A DNA stretch of 64,000 nt from Alphaproteobacteria bacterium (lineage in GTDB: Bacteria; Pseudomonadota; Alphaproteobacteria; UBA8366; Aestuariispiraceae). Made by a program: the position numbers and the translations under genes. The notes beneath the pieces were generated by a model that searched no databases, had not been told where the DNA came from, and was given only the letters and a program-made list of their open reading frames with translations. Positions 15,923 through 24,879 of the stretch are shown here, in pieces; position 1 is the first letter of the stretch; the number at the start of each line of letters is the position of its first letter. The stretch covers positions 248,001 through 312,000 of the forward strand of contig JASJDC010000001.1 in the NCBI GenBank assembly GCA_030065235.1. The letters run 5' to 3'.

Positions 15923-17317
15923 ATGAGATCGATCTTCCTCGTTCTGCCGTCCGCCCTTCTGGCGGCTTTGCTGGTTGCGTCGTCGCTGCTCCACACCCCC
16001 GCCGCGCACGCTCAGGAGGCGCTACCCGCCTACGCCATTGAGCAATTCGGTTCCCCGCCGCCCATCTCTGAGGGACCGCTCTCGCAGTCGCTGCAAACCG
16101 CTGTGCGGACCGTCTTTGTCGATAGTCTCGAACAATCGGCTTGGGGGCGGGATCAGGAGGCGGCGCTTTGGGAGATCGCGGAGTCCGGGGACCCTCGGCT
16201 GGTTTGGGTGATCAGCGATATGATGCGCTTCACCTGGCGGCGGTCGTTCGATGATGCGCTGGCGAGCGCCGCGGCCGAGTTGCTGCAGATCGAATACACG
16301 TCGCCGCGGCGTTGGGGGGAGATCACCGATCATCTGATCGCCTGGGACATCCCGTCCTATCCCGGCTATTTGGAGACCAAACGCGCGATCTTCACGCAAT
16401 TCGCGCCGGGCTGGGAGCGGATCTTAGTCGAGGGGGAGATCGATTGGCGGCTGGTCTCCTGGGGCGGCGTGCAGATCGACGACCGGCCCTATGATACGAC
16501 GGACCAGCCCTGCAACTGCATCCCGGCGGCGGACAATCCGAAGGTCAGCAGCGCCGAGGAAGCGACCTGGCTGAAGGATGACGCTATCGTCTTCGGCATC
16601 GGAGTGAACGGCGCCTACCGCGCCTATCCGCGCCGCATCATGGAAGTGCGCGAGATGGTGAATGACACGTTGGGCGGGCGCGATCTGGGCATTCCCTATT
16701 GCACCCTTTGCGGCGCCGCCCAGGCCTATTTCACCGACGATCTGCCCGACGGCGTCGAACGCCCGATCCTGCGCACCTCCGGCCTGCTGATCCGGTCCAA
16801 CAAGGTGATGTATGACATCACCACCTATTCGGTGTTCGACACGTTCCTGGGCAAGGCGGTGACCGGGCCGCTGGCGGAGAAGGGGGTGCGGCTGAAGCAG
16901 GCCAGCGTCGTCACCACTGATTGGGGAAGCTGGAAGGCGGCGCATCCGGAGACGACAGTGTTGGTCGAGTCGCTGGCGTTGGGTCGGAATTTCGACTTCC
17001 GCAACGGCCGCGACGCGAACGGTCCGATCTTTCCGGTCGGCGATGTCGATCCGCGCCTGCCGGTGCAGGAGGATGTGATCGGCGTTATCACCGCGGCCGG
17101 CAAGCCGGTGGCTTTCCAACGCAGCACGGCCATCGCGGCGCTGAAACAGGGCGCCGAGATCGCTTTTGAAAATGTCCGGCTCACGCTCGACGCCGGCGGC
17201 GTGCGGGCGGTCGGGGCGGACGGCGCTGATCTTGGCAGCCATGAGGCCTTCTGGTTCGCCTGGTCCCAATTCCATCCCGATACGGCGGTCTGGACCCGAG
17301 ACGGCGATCTGCGCTGA
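15923..17317 (+). CDS. Secreted DUF3179 domain-containing protein
   Basis: 464 residues from the ATG at 15923, preceded by GGAAAGG. A Sec signal peptide is evident (about 30 residues, ending AHA before QEALPA). The DUF3179 region contains the hallmark PYCTLCGAAQAYF with a CxxC pair, and also CNCIPAADNPK, YPRRIMEVREMVND and FWFAWSQFHPDTAVW. The family is exported and of unknown function; the paired cysteines could bind metal or be redox-active. It stands alone, upstream of bioY on the same strand. Confidence 0.85.
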   Translation: MRSIFLVLPSALLAALLVASSLLHTPAAHAQEALPAYAIEQFGSPPPISEGPLSQSLQTAVRTVFVDSLEQSAWGRDQEAALWEIAESGDPRLVWVISDMMRFTWRRSFDDALASAAAELLQIEYTSPRRWGEITDHLIAWDIPSYPGYLETKRAIFTQFAPGWERILVEGEIDWRLVSWGGVQIDDRPYDTTDQPCNCIPAADNPKVSSAEEATWLKDDAIVFGIGVNGAYRAYPRRIMEVREMVNDTLGGRDLGIPYCTLCGAAQAYFTDDLPDGVERPILRTSGLLIRSNKVMYDITTYSVFDTFLGKAVTGPLAEKGVRLKQASVVTTDWGSWKAAHPETTVLVESLALGRNFDFRNGRDANGPIFPVGDVDPRLPVQEDVIGVITAAGKPVAFQRSTAIAALKQGAEIAFENVRLTLDAGGVRAVGADGADLGSHEAFWFAWSQFHPDTAVWTRDGDLR

Positions 17318-17425
17318 GCCGGCCTCTCGTTCCGTTGATCCACGGCGGACTCGGATCATTGCCCACACCGGGGACGCGGCTTATAACCGCTTGAAGCATC
17401 GACATTGGCAATAAGGGGACGACAC

Positions 17426-18046
17426 ATGAGCAGCAGCGCGGCCAGATTACCGACAGCGCCGGCCATCACATTGATCGACGCGATTTGGGACGGTGAGGGC
17501 GCCTCCACGCAAAGCCGTCTGGCCCGGAACACGCTGCTGGCCGTCGCCGGCTCGCTTTTGATTTGGCTCTGCGCCAAGATTCAGGTCCCGTTCTATCCGG
17601 TGCCGATGACCATGGGCACCTTCGCCATTCTGGCGATCGGGGCCGCTTTCGGCAGCCGCTTGGGCGCGGCGACGGTGCTGCTCTATCTGGCGCAAGGCGT
17701 GGCGGGTCTGCCAGTCTTCGCGGGGACGCCGGAGAAGGGGATCGGTCTCGCCTATATGCTGGGCGGCACCGGCGGTTATCTGATCGGCTATGTCGCCGCC
17801 GCCTACGCCACGGGTTGGCTGGCCGAGCGCGGATGGGACCGGAATGCGTTCCTGACGGCCGCCGCGATGCTAATCGGCTCCGTCCTGATCTATGCGCCCG
17901 GGCTGCTCTGGCTCGGGACGCTGTTCGGCTGGGACAAGCCGATCCTGGCATGGGGCCTGACGCCCTTCCTAATCGGCGATCTCGTCAAACTCGCGCTCGC
18001 CGCCGCCCTCCTGCCGCTCGCCTGGAAGCTGCTCGGCCGCAAGTAG
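17426..18046 (+). CDS. bioY: Biotin transporter BioY
   Basis: 206 residues, six hydrophobic segments. BioY signatures are AKIQVPFYPVPMTMGTFAILAIGAAFGSRLG, LYLAQGVAGLPVFAG and the GGTGGYLIGY motif. BioY is the biotin-binding S component of ECF transporters. No ATPase (BioM) or T component (BioN) lies next to it, so it acts alone or with a shared energising module. The ATG at 17426 has AAGGGGA upstream. A strong terminator follows. Confidence 0.93.
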   Translation: MSSSAARLPTAPAITLIDAIWDGEGASTQSRLARNTLLAVAGSLLIWLCAKIQVPFYPVPMTMGTFAILAIGAAFGSRLGAATVLLYLAQGVAGLPVFAGTPEKGIGLAYMLGGTGGYLIGYVAAAYATGWLAERGWDRNAFLTAAAMLIGSVLIYAPGLLWLGTLFGWDKPILAWGLTPFLIGDLVKLALAAALLPLAWKLLGRK

Positions 18047-18072
18047 GGGACGGTATCATTGAAAGAGATGCG

Positions 18073-18099
18073 AAAAGGCCCGCCTGAGCGGGCCTTTTT
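18073..18099. terminator. Bidirectional intrinsic terminator
   Basis: AAAAGGCCCGC (18073-18083) pairs with GCGGGCCTTTT (18088-18098) across a four-base loop, with T-tracts on both strands. It separates the convergent bioY and aminotransferase genes. Confidence 0.88.
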
Positions 18100-18112
18100 C
18101 ATTCAGCCCTTT

Positions 18113-19267
18113 TTAGGCAGAACGGGCGATGTCGACCTGGGACTGGGCGCAGGCGCGCAACACATCCGCCATAATCTCCAGCGCCGCCTCGACATCCTCG
18201 ATGGGCGGGTAACCAAAGCCTAATCGGAACAGACGCCGCTCCGCCCCAAACCAGGCGCCGTCGCCGACCCGGACTCCCTTTTGCGCCAGAGCGTCGTAGA
18301 ACGCCGCGACCTCCGCTTCGCCGAATCGCTCGGGGCGCAGGCGCACCGCGCAGAAGGCGCCGGCGTCGGGCCGGATCCACTCGACCAGTTCCGCATTGGC
18401 CTCGACCCAGTGGGCGCAGGCGTCCAGGCCGTCTCCCAACCGCTGGCGGCGGTCGTTCAGAATGCGTGCGCGGTTCTGCAACACTTTGAGCGCCAGGAAC
18501 TCGTCGATCGCCGAGAGCGAGATCACGGTGTGGAATTTGCCCAACATGATCTGATCGCGCAGCGCCCGGTCGCGCGTCACCGCCCATCCCAGGCGCACCC
18601 CTGGCGCTCCATGGCATTTCGACAGAGACGCGGTCGAGACCACGCGCGAACTCCGATCGACATAGGCGGGGGCGCAGGGCGCGTCCCGATAGGTCGCCTC
18701 GCGATAGGTGGCGTCCAGCAGCAGGCGGGCGTCGGGCGCTCTCTCTTCCATCAGACGCAAAATGGCGTCGACCGTCTCTTCGGGGATCGCCACCCCGGTT
18801 GGGTTCTGAGGCGTGGCGAGGCTGACCAGTTTTGTCGCTGGACTCAGCAATGTGGCGAACCGGTCCAGATCGATCCGGTAGCCGTCGTCGAAGGCGCCGC
18901 GCAATTCCCGGACAGAGACCCCCATACTTTCCAGCGCGCCCTGTTCCAAAGGAAAGACAGGGGTGCGCAGGACCGCTTCGTCGCCGGGCCGGCACAGTGC
19001 GTAGGCGGTCAGGAACAGCGCGTGTAGGGCCCCGACGGTTATCACCACATCCTCGGCGCTGACGCCGTGCAGCCGCGCAATTTCCTCCCGCAGGCTGATA
19101 TCGCCCGGTGCAGTGCGGTACCCGAGCAAGAGGTCCTCAAGCGCCTCCTTGTCCTGCTCTCCGGTCAGGTCCGAGAGGCGCAGATCCGGACCGACGCTCT
19201 CGGCCAGGTCGTATCGCGGTGTTTCCTCGGTCAAGCTGATGATGTCGTTCGCCGAAAATCTGTTCAT
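18113..19267 (-). CDS. PLP-dependent aminotransferase, class I/II
   Basis: 384 residues. Fold type I aminotransferase with VITVGALHALFLTAYALCRPGDE, the NPTG motif (ATPQNPTGVAIPEE), the aspartate in LLLDATYRE, and the PLP lysine in STASLSKCHGAPGVRLGW. Substrate is not clear; it is closest in look to aspartate/kynurenine-type enzymes. It diverges from a MocR-type regulator that has its own aminotransferase-like domain, which probably controls it. Confidence 0.87.
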   Translation of the reverse strand: MNRFSANDIISLTEETPRYDLAESVGPDLRLSDLTGEQDKEALEDLLLGYRTAPGDISLREEIARLHGVSAEDVVITVGALHALFLTAYALCRPGDEAVLRTPVFPLEQGALESMGVSVRELRGAFDDGYRIDLDRFATLLSPATKLVSLATPQNPTGVAIPEETVDAILRLMEERAPDARLLLDATYREATYRDAPCAPAYVDRSSRVVSTASLSKCHGAPGVRLGWAVTRDRALRDQIMLGKFHTVISLSAIDEFLALKVLQNRARILNDRRQRLGDGLDACAHWVEANAELVEWIRPDAGAFCAVRLRPERFGEAEVAAFYDALAQKGVRVGDGAWFGAERRLFRLGFGYPPIEDVEAALEIMADVLRACAQSQVDIARSA

Positions 19268-19308
19268 CGGATCGCCTCCCTATACCTGTCTGTCGCGCCA
19301 TCGCGACC

Positions 19309-19380
19309 AGCGGCATACGGATAGCGGCATACAAATTTACATAACAGATACAGAAATAGAGTATTGTAGGCATAACAGAT
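19309..19380. promoter_or_regulatory. Direct repeats in the aminotransferase/MocR divergent region
   Basis: CATAACAGAT occurs at 19340-19349 and 19371-19380, 31 bases apart (about three helical turns). AGCGGCATAC occurs at 19309-19318 and 19323-19332, 14 bases apart. MocR/GabR proteins are known to bind spaced direct repeats, so the first pair is a good operator candidate. Confidence 0.55.
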
Positions 19381-19424
19381 GAGCAGTGATAGTGTGACGC
19401 TTGGCGTCACGGAGCGGGATCGCA

Positions 19425-20867
19425 ATGACGGAAGAAATAGTACCGACCAACGGCGATCGCCGGTACGAGGCGGTTTTGGGTTTCATCACCGATCTTGTCG
19501 AGCAGGGCGCTCTTGTCCCTGGCGACCGGGCGCCGTCCCTGCGGGCGGTCGGGCGAAGGCTAGGCGTCAGCGTCACCACCGCCATCAAGGCCTATCAGGT
19601 CTTGGAGGATCGGGGCGTTCTGACAGCAAAACCGAAATCCGGTTTCTTTGTCAGCAAGCGTCCGGCGTCGGTGTTGGCCAGTCCCCGGTCGTCGAAGCCG
19701 GCGCCGCGCGCGAACAGCGTCGCAATCGCGGGTCCGGTCCTTCGTCTTCTCGAGGTTGCGGCCGATCCTTCCTATTTGCCTTTCGGCTGCGCGATCCCCA
19801 GCGCGGATTTACTGTCGTCCGGTCGGCTTGATCGATGCCTCGCGCGGGCGGCCCGCGTCAGGGGGACCGAGAGCAATACATATGGCGAGGCGCGCGGGGA
19901 AGCAGCCTTGCGACACGAAATCGCGCGGCGGGCGATCGGCTGGGGGCAGGCTTTATCGTCCGAAGATATCGTCGTCACGGGCGGATGCACCGAGGCCCTG
20001 GCGATTGCGTTGAAGGCGGTTGCGACGCCAGGCGACACGATCGCCATCGAATCGCCGACTTATTTTGGCCTGCTTCAAATCCTCGAGGCCCAAGGGTTGA
20101 AAGCGTTCGAATTGCCCACGCATGCGACGGACGGCGTGGAGCTGGACGCGTTGGAAGCAGCATTGCAAAGCCAATCGATCGCCGCCTGTCTGTTCTCATC
20201 CAGTTTCAACAACCCGCTGGGCGCCACAATGGGTGAGGAGAAGAAACGCGCTTTGGCGGTTCTTCTGACACTCCACGGCGTTCCGCTGATCGAGGACGAT
20301 ATCTATGGCGATATTCATTTCGGTGAAGAGCGTCCAAGACCCTTCATGGCGTTGGCGCCTGAGGCCGACATTATCTATTGCAGCTCTTTCTCCAAGACGT
20401 TGGCGCCGGGATATCGGGTCGGTTGGGCCGCCAGCCGGCGGCGAATGCGGAAACTGTTGGAAGCGAAATTCGCTTCGACATTGTCCGGCCCGCCATTGCT
20501 GCAATTGGCCGTCGCCGACTTTCTGTCCTCTGGCGGCTATGACAGCCATCTCCGTCGGATGCGCCGCATCTTCCGGTCGAACCTGGAGCAGACGCTGCGT
20601 GCGATCGAGCGCTCTTTCCCGGCCGGAACGCGGGTGTCGCGCCCTGCCGGCGGATTTGTCCTGTGGGTCGAACTGCCGGGCGCCGCGTCCGCCGAGGCCT
20701 TATGGGACCAGGCGATGGCGGAGCGCATCTGCTTTGCGCCGGGCGGTCGGTTCACGACCACCGATCAATTCGATCACTGTCTCCGGATCAGCTGCGGCTA
20801 CACATGGTCGCCCGCGCTCGAAGACGGGATTGTTAGGCTCGGCGCGTTGGCGTCCGAACTAGCGTAA
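19425..20867 (+). CDS. MocR/GabR-type transcriptional regulator (GntR + aminotransferase domain)
   Basis: 480 residues from the ATG at 19425 (GGAGCGG upstream). The GntR winged helix occupies about residues 12-75 (LVPGDRAPSLRAVGRRLGVSVTTAIKAYQVLEDRG). The rest is a fold-I aminotransferase-like domain, with TGGCTEALAIALKAV, FNNPLG in place of NPTG, IEDDIYGDIHF, and the PLP lysine in CSSFSKTLAPGYRVGW. These proteins sense a PLP adduct of an amine or amino acid. The divergent aminotransferase is the likely target. Confidence 0.92.
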   Translation: MTEEIVPTNGDRRYEAVLGFITDLVEQGALVPGDRAPSLRAVGRRLGVSVTTAIKAYQVLEDRGVLTAKPKSGFFVSKRPASVLASPRSSKPAPRANSVAIAGPVLRLLEVAADPSYLPFGCAIPSADLLSSGRLDRCLARAARVRGTESNTYGEARGEAALRHEIARRAIGWGQALSSEDIVVTGGCTEALAIALKAVATPGDTIAIESPTYFGLLQILEAQGLKAFELPTHATDGVELDALEAALQSQSIAACLFSSSFNNPLGATMGEEKKRALAVLLTLHGVPLIEDDIYGDIHFGEERPRPFMALAPEADIIYCSSFSKTLAPGYRVGWAASRRRMRKLLEAKFASTLSGPPLLQLAVADFLSSGGYDSHLRRMRRIFRSNLEQTLRAIERSFPAGTRVSRPAGGFVLWVELPGAASAEALWDQAMAERICFAPGGRFTTTDQFDHCLRISCGYTWSPALEDGIVRLGALASELA

Positions 20868-20883
20868 TGGCCTTCGCCTCGCG

Positions 20884-22698
20884 CTATGACACAAAGCTGG
20901 TGCCGAAGATGACCTCGGGCAGCCAGTTGGCGAGGATCGGGAAGAAGCCGAGGACTAGAAGCGCGACGACCTGGATGCCGACAAAGGGCGCGACGCCGCG
21001 ATAGATGTCCATTGTCTTCACCGTATCCGGCGCCACCCCTCGAAGATAAAACAGCGCGAAGCCGAAGGGCGGCGTCAGGAAGGATGTCTGCAGGTTCATC
21101 GCCATTAGGACGCCGAGCCAGACCGGGCTGATATAGTCGTTCGCCAGCAGCACCGGCGCCACAATCGGCACGACGACGAAGGTGATCTCGATGAAGTCCA
21201 GGAAGAAGCCCAGGAAGAACATCACCAGCATGACGATAATGATCGCCGTGTAGGTGCCGCCGGGCAGTTGGGTCAGGAAGGCGTGGACCGCATCGTCGCC
21301 GCCTAGGCCCCGGAACACCAAGCTGAACATCGCCGCTCCGATCAGGATCGTGAAGACCATGGCCGAGATTTCCATCGTGCCGCGGTTTACCAGGCGCAGG
21401 ATGCCGGCCGCCCAGACGCGCCAGCCGGCGACCAGCACGCCCCAGACCACAACCAGCGTGGCGGCCGCCGCCAGCAAGGTGAAAGCCATGTCGCTGCCGG
21501 AAATCTCGTCGCGCCGGATCCGCAGGTCGACATAGTTCGACAGGATCAGCATGAAAACGAGGCTGAGGGCCGCGGCGTAAATCGGGCCGTTGCCGCGTGA
21601 ATCCAGCATGGCCAGGAGGCCGCGCACGCCGCCGGCCCGGGTCAGAACCGCCAGCACCGCCGCGCCGACAACGCCCCCCACGAGGGCCGAATCGGCGCCG
21701 CCGAGCAGTTCGTTGGCGACCAGCATGCCGCCGACGAACCCAATCAGAGCCGCCCCTGCGATTCGGCTCAGGCTGCCGAATTGCACGGGCTTTTCGGTCA
21801 GCATGACATAATCCATGTTCAGCTCGCGGACCCGTAAACCGGCGAGCAGCGTCGCGCCCATCGCACCCACCGCCGCCGCTTCCGTCGGGGTCGCCACCCC
21901 GGCCAGGATCGAACCCAGCACCGCGATGATCAGAATCACCGGCGGCAGCAGCGCGTGGACCACCCGGCTGCCGAGATCGTCGGCGCCGTCGCGCAGTTCC
22001 TCAGCGGGAATGGCGGGGGAGGTCTCCGGCTTCCACCAGGCCATGAACAGCTGATAGGTCAGATACATGCCGACCAGCATCAGGCCCGGCAACAAAGCCC
22101 CGGCGAACAGGTCGCCGACCGAGACCGGCTCCGGCGACCAGTTGCCGGCCTCGCGTTGGGCGTCGACATAGGCGTTGGAAATCTGATCGCCCAGGATGAC
22201 CAACACGATCGACGGAGGGATGATCTGGCCCAGCGTCCCGGCCGCGCAGATCGAACCGCAGGCGAGAGACGGCGAGTAATTCCGGCGCAGCATGGTCGGC
22301 AGGGACAACAGGCCCATGGTCACGACGGTGGCGCCGACAATGCCGGTCGAGGCGGCCAGCAACGCGCCGACCACTGTGACCGACACGCCGATCCCGCCGC
22401 GCATTGCGCCGAACAGCTTGCCCATGGTTTCGAGCAGTTCCTCGGCGACTTTCGAGCGTTCCAACATGACGCCCATGAAGACGAAAAGCGGCACCGCCAG
22501 CAGCACTTCGTTCCAGATCGCGTTGCCGAAAATGCGCTGCGGCATGAAGCCGATGAAGGACATGTCGAACACGCCGAACGCCCAGCCGATCCCGGCGAAG
22601 ATCAAGGCCGTTCCGGCGAGGGTGAACGCGACCGGAAAGCCCATCATCAAAAAGACGCAGGCCATCGCGAACATCAAAAGGTCGAGGAGTTCACCCAT
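20884..22698 (-). CDS. TRAP transporter large permease (DctM/TakM type, extended)
   Basis: 604 residues, longer than the roughly 430 of classical DctM. The N-terminal part carries GFPVAFTLAGTALIF, VPLFVFMGVMLERS and GTLGQIIPPSIVLVILGDQ. The C-terminal part carries FFLGFFLDFIEITFVVVPIVAPVL and LQTSFLTPPFGFALFYLRG. Between them, from about residue 310 to 470, is an extra block of four or so hydrophobic segments. It forms the secondary transporter with the adjacent DctQ-like subunit and TakP-like binding protein, driven by an ion gradient. Its start lies three bases after the dctQ-like stop. Confidence 0.92.
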   Translation of the reverse strand: MGELLDLLMFAMACVFLMMGFPVAFTLAGTALIFAGIGWAFGVFDMSFIGFMPQRIFGNAIWNEVLLAVPLFVFMGVMLERSKVAEELLETMGKLFGAMRGGIGVSVTVVGALLAASTGIVGATVVTMGLLSLPTMLRRNYSPSLACGSICAAGTLGQIIPPSIVLVILGDQISNAYVDAQREAGNWSPEPVSVGDLFAGALLPGLMLVGMYLTYQLFMAWWKPETSPAIPAEELRDGADDLGSRVVHALLPPVILIIAVLGSILAGVATPTEAAAVGAMGATLLAGLRVRELNMDYVMLTEKPVQFGSLSRIAGAALIGFVGGMLVANELLGGADSALVGGVVGAAVLAVLTRAGGVRGLLAMLDSRGNGPIYAAALSLVFMLILSNYVDLRIRRDEISGSDMAFTLLAAAATLVVVWGVLVAGWRVWAAGILRLVNRGTMEISAMVFTILIGAAMFSLVFRGLGGDDAVHAFLTQLPGGTYTAIIIVMLVMFFLGFFLDFIEITFVVVPIVAPVLLANDYISPVWLGVLMAMNLQTSFLTPPFGFALFYLRGVAPDTVKTMDIYRGVAPFVGIQVVALLVLGFFPILANWLPEVIFGTSFVS

Positions 22699-22701
22699 GG
22701 A

Positions 22702-23244
22702 TCAGAGGCCTTCGTGCTGTTCTTCCGCCGGCGGCGCTTCGCGGCCCAGCAGGATATTGACGGAATGAATCACCATCGAGAGGCCCTGAAGCATGATCAA
22801 TCCACAGAATAATGGAATGGCGGTCTTCAACAGATAGCGCGCCGGAATGCCCGAGGTCTCTGTCGAGCCCTCGCCGATCGACCAGGACTGCTGAACGTAG
22901 GGCAGCGCGTAGTACAGGATCGCGATACAGACCGGGAAGAGGAAGACGACAACGCCAAAAATATCCACTTTGGCTTTGGTTTCCGGCAACGCCTCGCGAT
23001 AGAAGACATCGACCCGGACATGGCCGCCATGCAGCAGCGTGTAGCCAGCGCCGAGGCAGAACAGGAATCCATGCATATAGAGGATCGACTCCTGCATGAA
23101 AATCGACCCATAGCCGAAAACGTAGCGCAGCAGAACGACGAAGAATTGCACGCAGACCATCAGAATCGCCAGCCAAGCGACAGACATGCCGACCGACTGA
23201 TTGAATCCGTCTATGGCCCGCGCGACACGGGTAAGTGCGTCCAC
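22702..23244 (-). CDS. TRAP transporter small permease (DctQ type)
   Basis: 180 residues from a GTG at 23244 with AGGGAG six bases upstream; frames further upstream are open but lack an RBS. Four hydrophobic segments with the DctQ motif YVFGYGSIFMQESILYMHGFLFCLGAGYTLLHGGHVRVDVFY. It forms a complex with the large permease directly downstream. Confidence 0.9.
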   Translation of the reverse strand: MDALTRVARAIDGFNQSVGMSVAWLAILMVCVQFFVVLLRYVFGYGSIFMQESILYMHGFLFCLGAGYTLLHGGHVRVDVFYREALPETKAKVDIFGVVVFLFPVCIAILYYALPYVQQSWSIGEGSTETSGIPARYLLKTAIPLFCGLIMLQGLSMVIHSVNILLGREAPPAEEQHEGL

Positions 23245-23432
23245 GAGACTCTCCCTCGATAGGATAAGGGCCGGTTCACACCCCGATCCGATCATCAACC
23301 GAGGGCCATTTATCGACAAGCCGCGGTGATTGGCAAGCGCGAATGCCTGCACAAGGGCGGATAATCGCGATGGATCAATACCTTATCGGCCAACGGATCA
23401 GGGGCGCCGCGCCAAGGTCGGCGGGCGCAAAA

Positions 23433-23463
23433 GAAAGGCCCGCTCGAGAGGAGCGGGCCTTTC
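23433..23463 (-). terminator. Hairpin between takP-like and dctQ-like genes
   Basis: A perfect 13-base stem (GAAAGGCCCGCTC / GAGCGGGCCTTTC) with a five-base loop, followed on the minus strand by a short T-rich tract. Sited between binding-protein and permease genes, it probably attenuates read-through so that more binding protein than permease is made. Confidence 0.7.
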
Positions 23464-23487
23464 AACAGGTCCTTTGACGACCGGCGC

Positions 23488-24591
23488 TTAGCCGCGCTCG
23501 TACTTGAACGGCAGCAGACGCGAGTTCCAATAAGCTTGCTCAGAGACCCGCGACCAGCCGATCGACTGACGACGGAAATTGATGAAGCTTTCGTAGGTGC
23601 GCGCGCCGAGATCGTCGACGTCGGCCACCTCGGCGACAACGGCGCCGGACTGTTCGCCAATCGCGTTCAACACGTCGTTCGGCATCTGACGAAGCTGAAC
23701 GCCATGCTCATTGATCAGCGTGTTCAAAGCGTCGTTGTTCCGCGCGTTGAATTCGGCGAAGGACTTGTTGTTCTCCGCCGCGGCGCATGCCGAAATCAAA
23801 GCCTGATCGGACGCAGAGAAACTATCCCAGACACCTTTGTTGACGCCCAGGCTCAAGGTCGAGCCCGGCTCATGGAAGCCAGGCCAGTAGTAGAACTGCG
23901 TCACCTTGTAGAAGCCGAAGGCCAGATCGTTCCAAGGGCCGACCCATTCGGTGGCGTCGATGGCGCCGGACTGCAGCGACGGAAAGATCTCGCCGCCCGG
24001 CAGCGCGATGGCGGAGGCGCCGATGCGGCGCAGCACTTCGCCGCCCAGACCGGGCATCCGGATTTTGAGCCCTTTGTAATCCTCCAAGGAGGTGATTTCT
24101 TTGTTGAACCAACCGCCCATCTGAACGCCGGTGTTACCGCAGGCCAGGCTCTTAACGTTGAACTGCGCGGTCAATTCATCCCACAGTTCTTGTCCGCCGC
24201 CGTGATAGATCCAGGCGTCGATCTCGTTGGCGGTGAAGCCATAGGGAACGGCGGTGAAGAAGTTGAAGGCCTTATGCTTGCCTTGCCAGTAATATTCCGC
24301 GCCGTGATACATATCCGCGGCGCCCGAGGAAACCGCGTCGAAGCTTTCGAACGGCGGCACCAACTCGCCGGCGGCGAACAGCTTGACCGTGATCCGGCCG
24401 TCGGTCGCGTTGGTCACGCTATCGGCGAAACGCTGAGCGCCGGTGCCCAGACCCGGGAAGTTCTTCGGCCAGGTCGTGACCAGTTTCAGCTCGCGCCGGT
24501 CCTGCGCGATCGCCGGCGTGGCGAGAGCCGAGACGGCGGCGGCCGCTCCGGCGGCGGCGGTGGCGCCTTTCAGAAATTGACGACGTTTCAT
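23488..24591 (-). CDS. TRAP transporter substrate-binding protein, TakP-like
   Basis: 367 residues with a twin-arginine signal (MKRRQFLKGA... ending TPAIAQ). The mature part shows the TakP/DctP hallmarks: VKLFAAGELVPPFESFDAVSSGAADM, the GNTGVQMGGWFNKEI segment, KGLKIRMPGLGGEVLRRIG and GAIDATEWVGPWND. TakP of Rhodobacter binds 2-oxo acids such as pyruvate with a cation; a 2-oxo acid or related carboxylate is the best guess here. First gene of the transporter operon; Tat export implies periplasmic folding after cofactor or ion binding in the cytoplasm. Confidence 0.93.
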   Translation of the reverse strand: MKRRQFLKGATAAAGAAAAVSALATPAIAQDRRELKLVTTWPKNFPGLGTGAQRFADSVTNATDGRITVKLFAAGELVPPFESFDAVSSGAADMYHGAEYYWQGKHKAFNFFTAVPYGFTANEIDAWIYHGGGQELWDELTAQFNVKSLACGNTGVQMGGWFNKEITSLEDYKGLKIRMPGLGGEVLRRIGASAIALPGGEIFPSLQSGAIDATEWVGPWNDLAFGFYKVTQFYYWPGFHEPGSTLSLGVNKGVWDSFSASDQALISACAAAENNKSFAEFNARNNDALNTLINEHGVQLRQMPNDVLNAIGEQSGAVVAEVADVDDLGARTYESFINFRRQSIGWSRVSEQAYWNSRLLPFKYERG

Positions 24592-24879
24592 GTTAGTTTG
24601 TCTCCCATAGACACTGATGAACGTATGTGGAGACCGGTGGCGCGGCTGGTTTGCAAGCCGACTGCTCCCTAGGCGTTCTCCCCGGTTCGACAGGATCGGT
24701 CAAACCGTTCGCCGCAGTTATTCACCCACGATCTCTTGCGGCGAGGGGGTAGCACAGCGGCGCCGGTCGGGCAACTGATAGCGTAGGCCCTGGAAAACCG
24801 AAGAAAAGTGCGGCGCTAACGTGACTTTCGCATGCGGATCAAAGGGCAATCCAAGCCGGTGTTTTCGGTCTTTCGCCGG

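Noticed and set aside
15656-16009. 117-codon minus-strand frame in the patatin/DUF3179 gap
   Set aside because: Runs into the DUF3179 signal peptide region and has no RBS or coding character.
19320-19424. Sigma-70-like -35/-10 pair near TTTACA and TATTGT
   Set aside because: Spacing of about 20 bases is too long and the direction could not be decided.
21955-22812. 285-codon plus-strand frame opposite the TRAP permease genes
   Set aside because: Antisense to certain transporter genes, His/Gln/Arg-rich composition.
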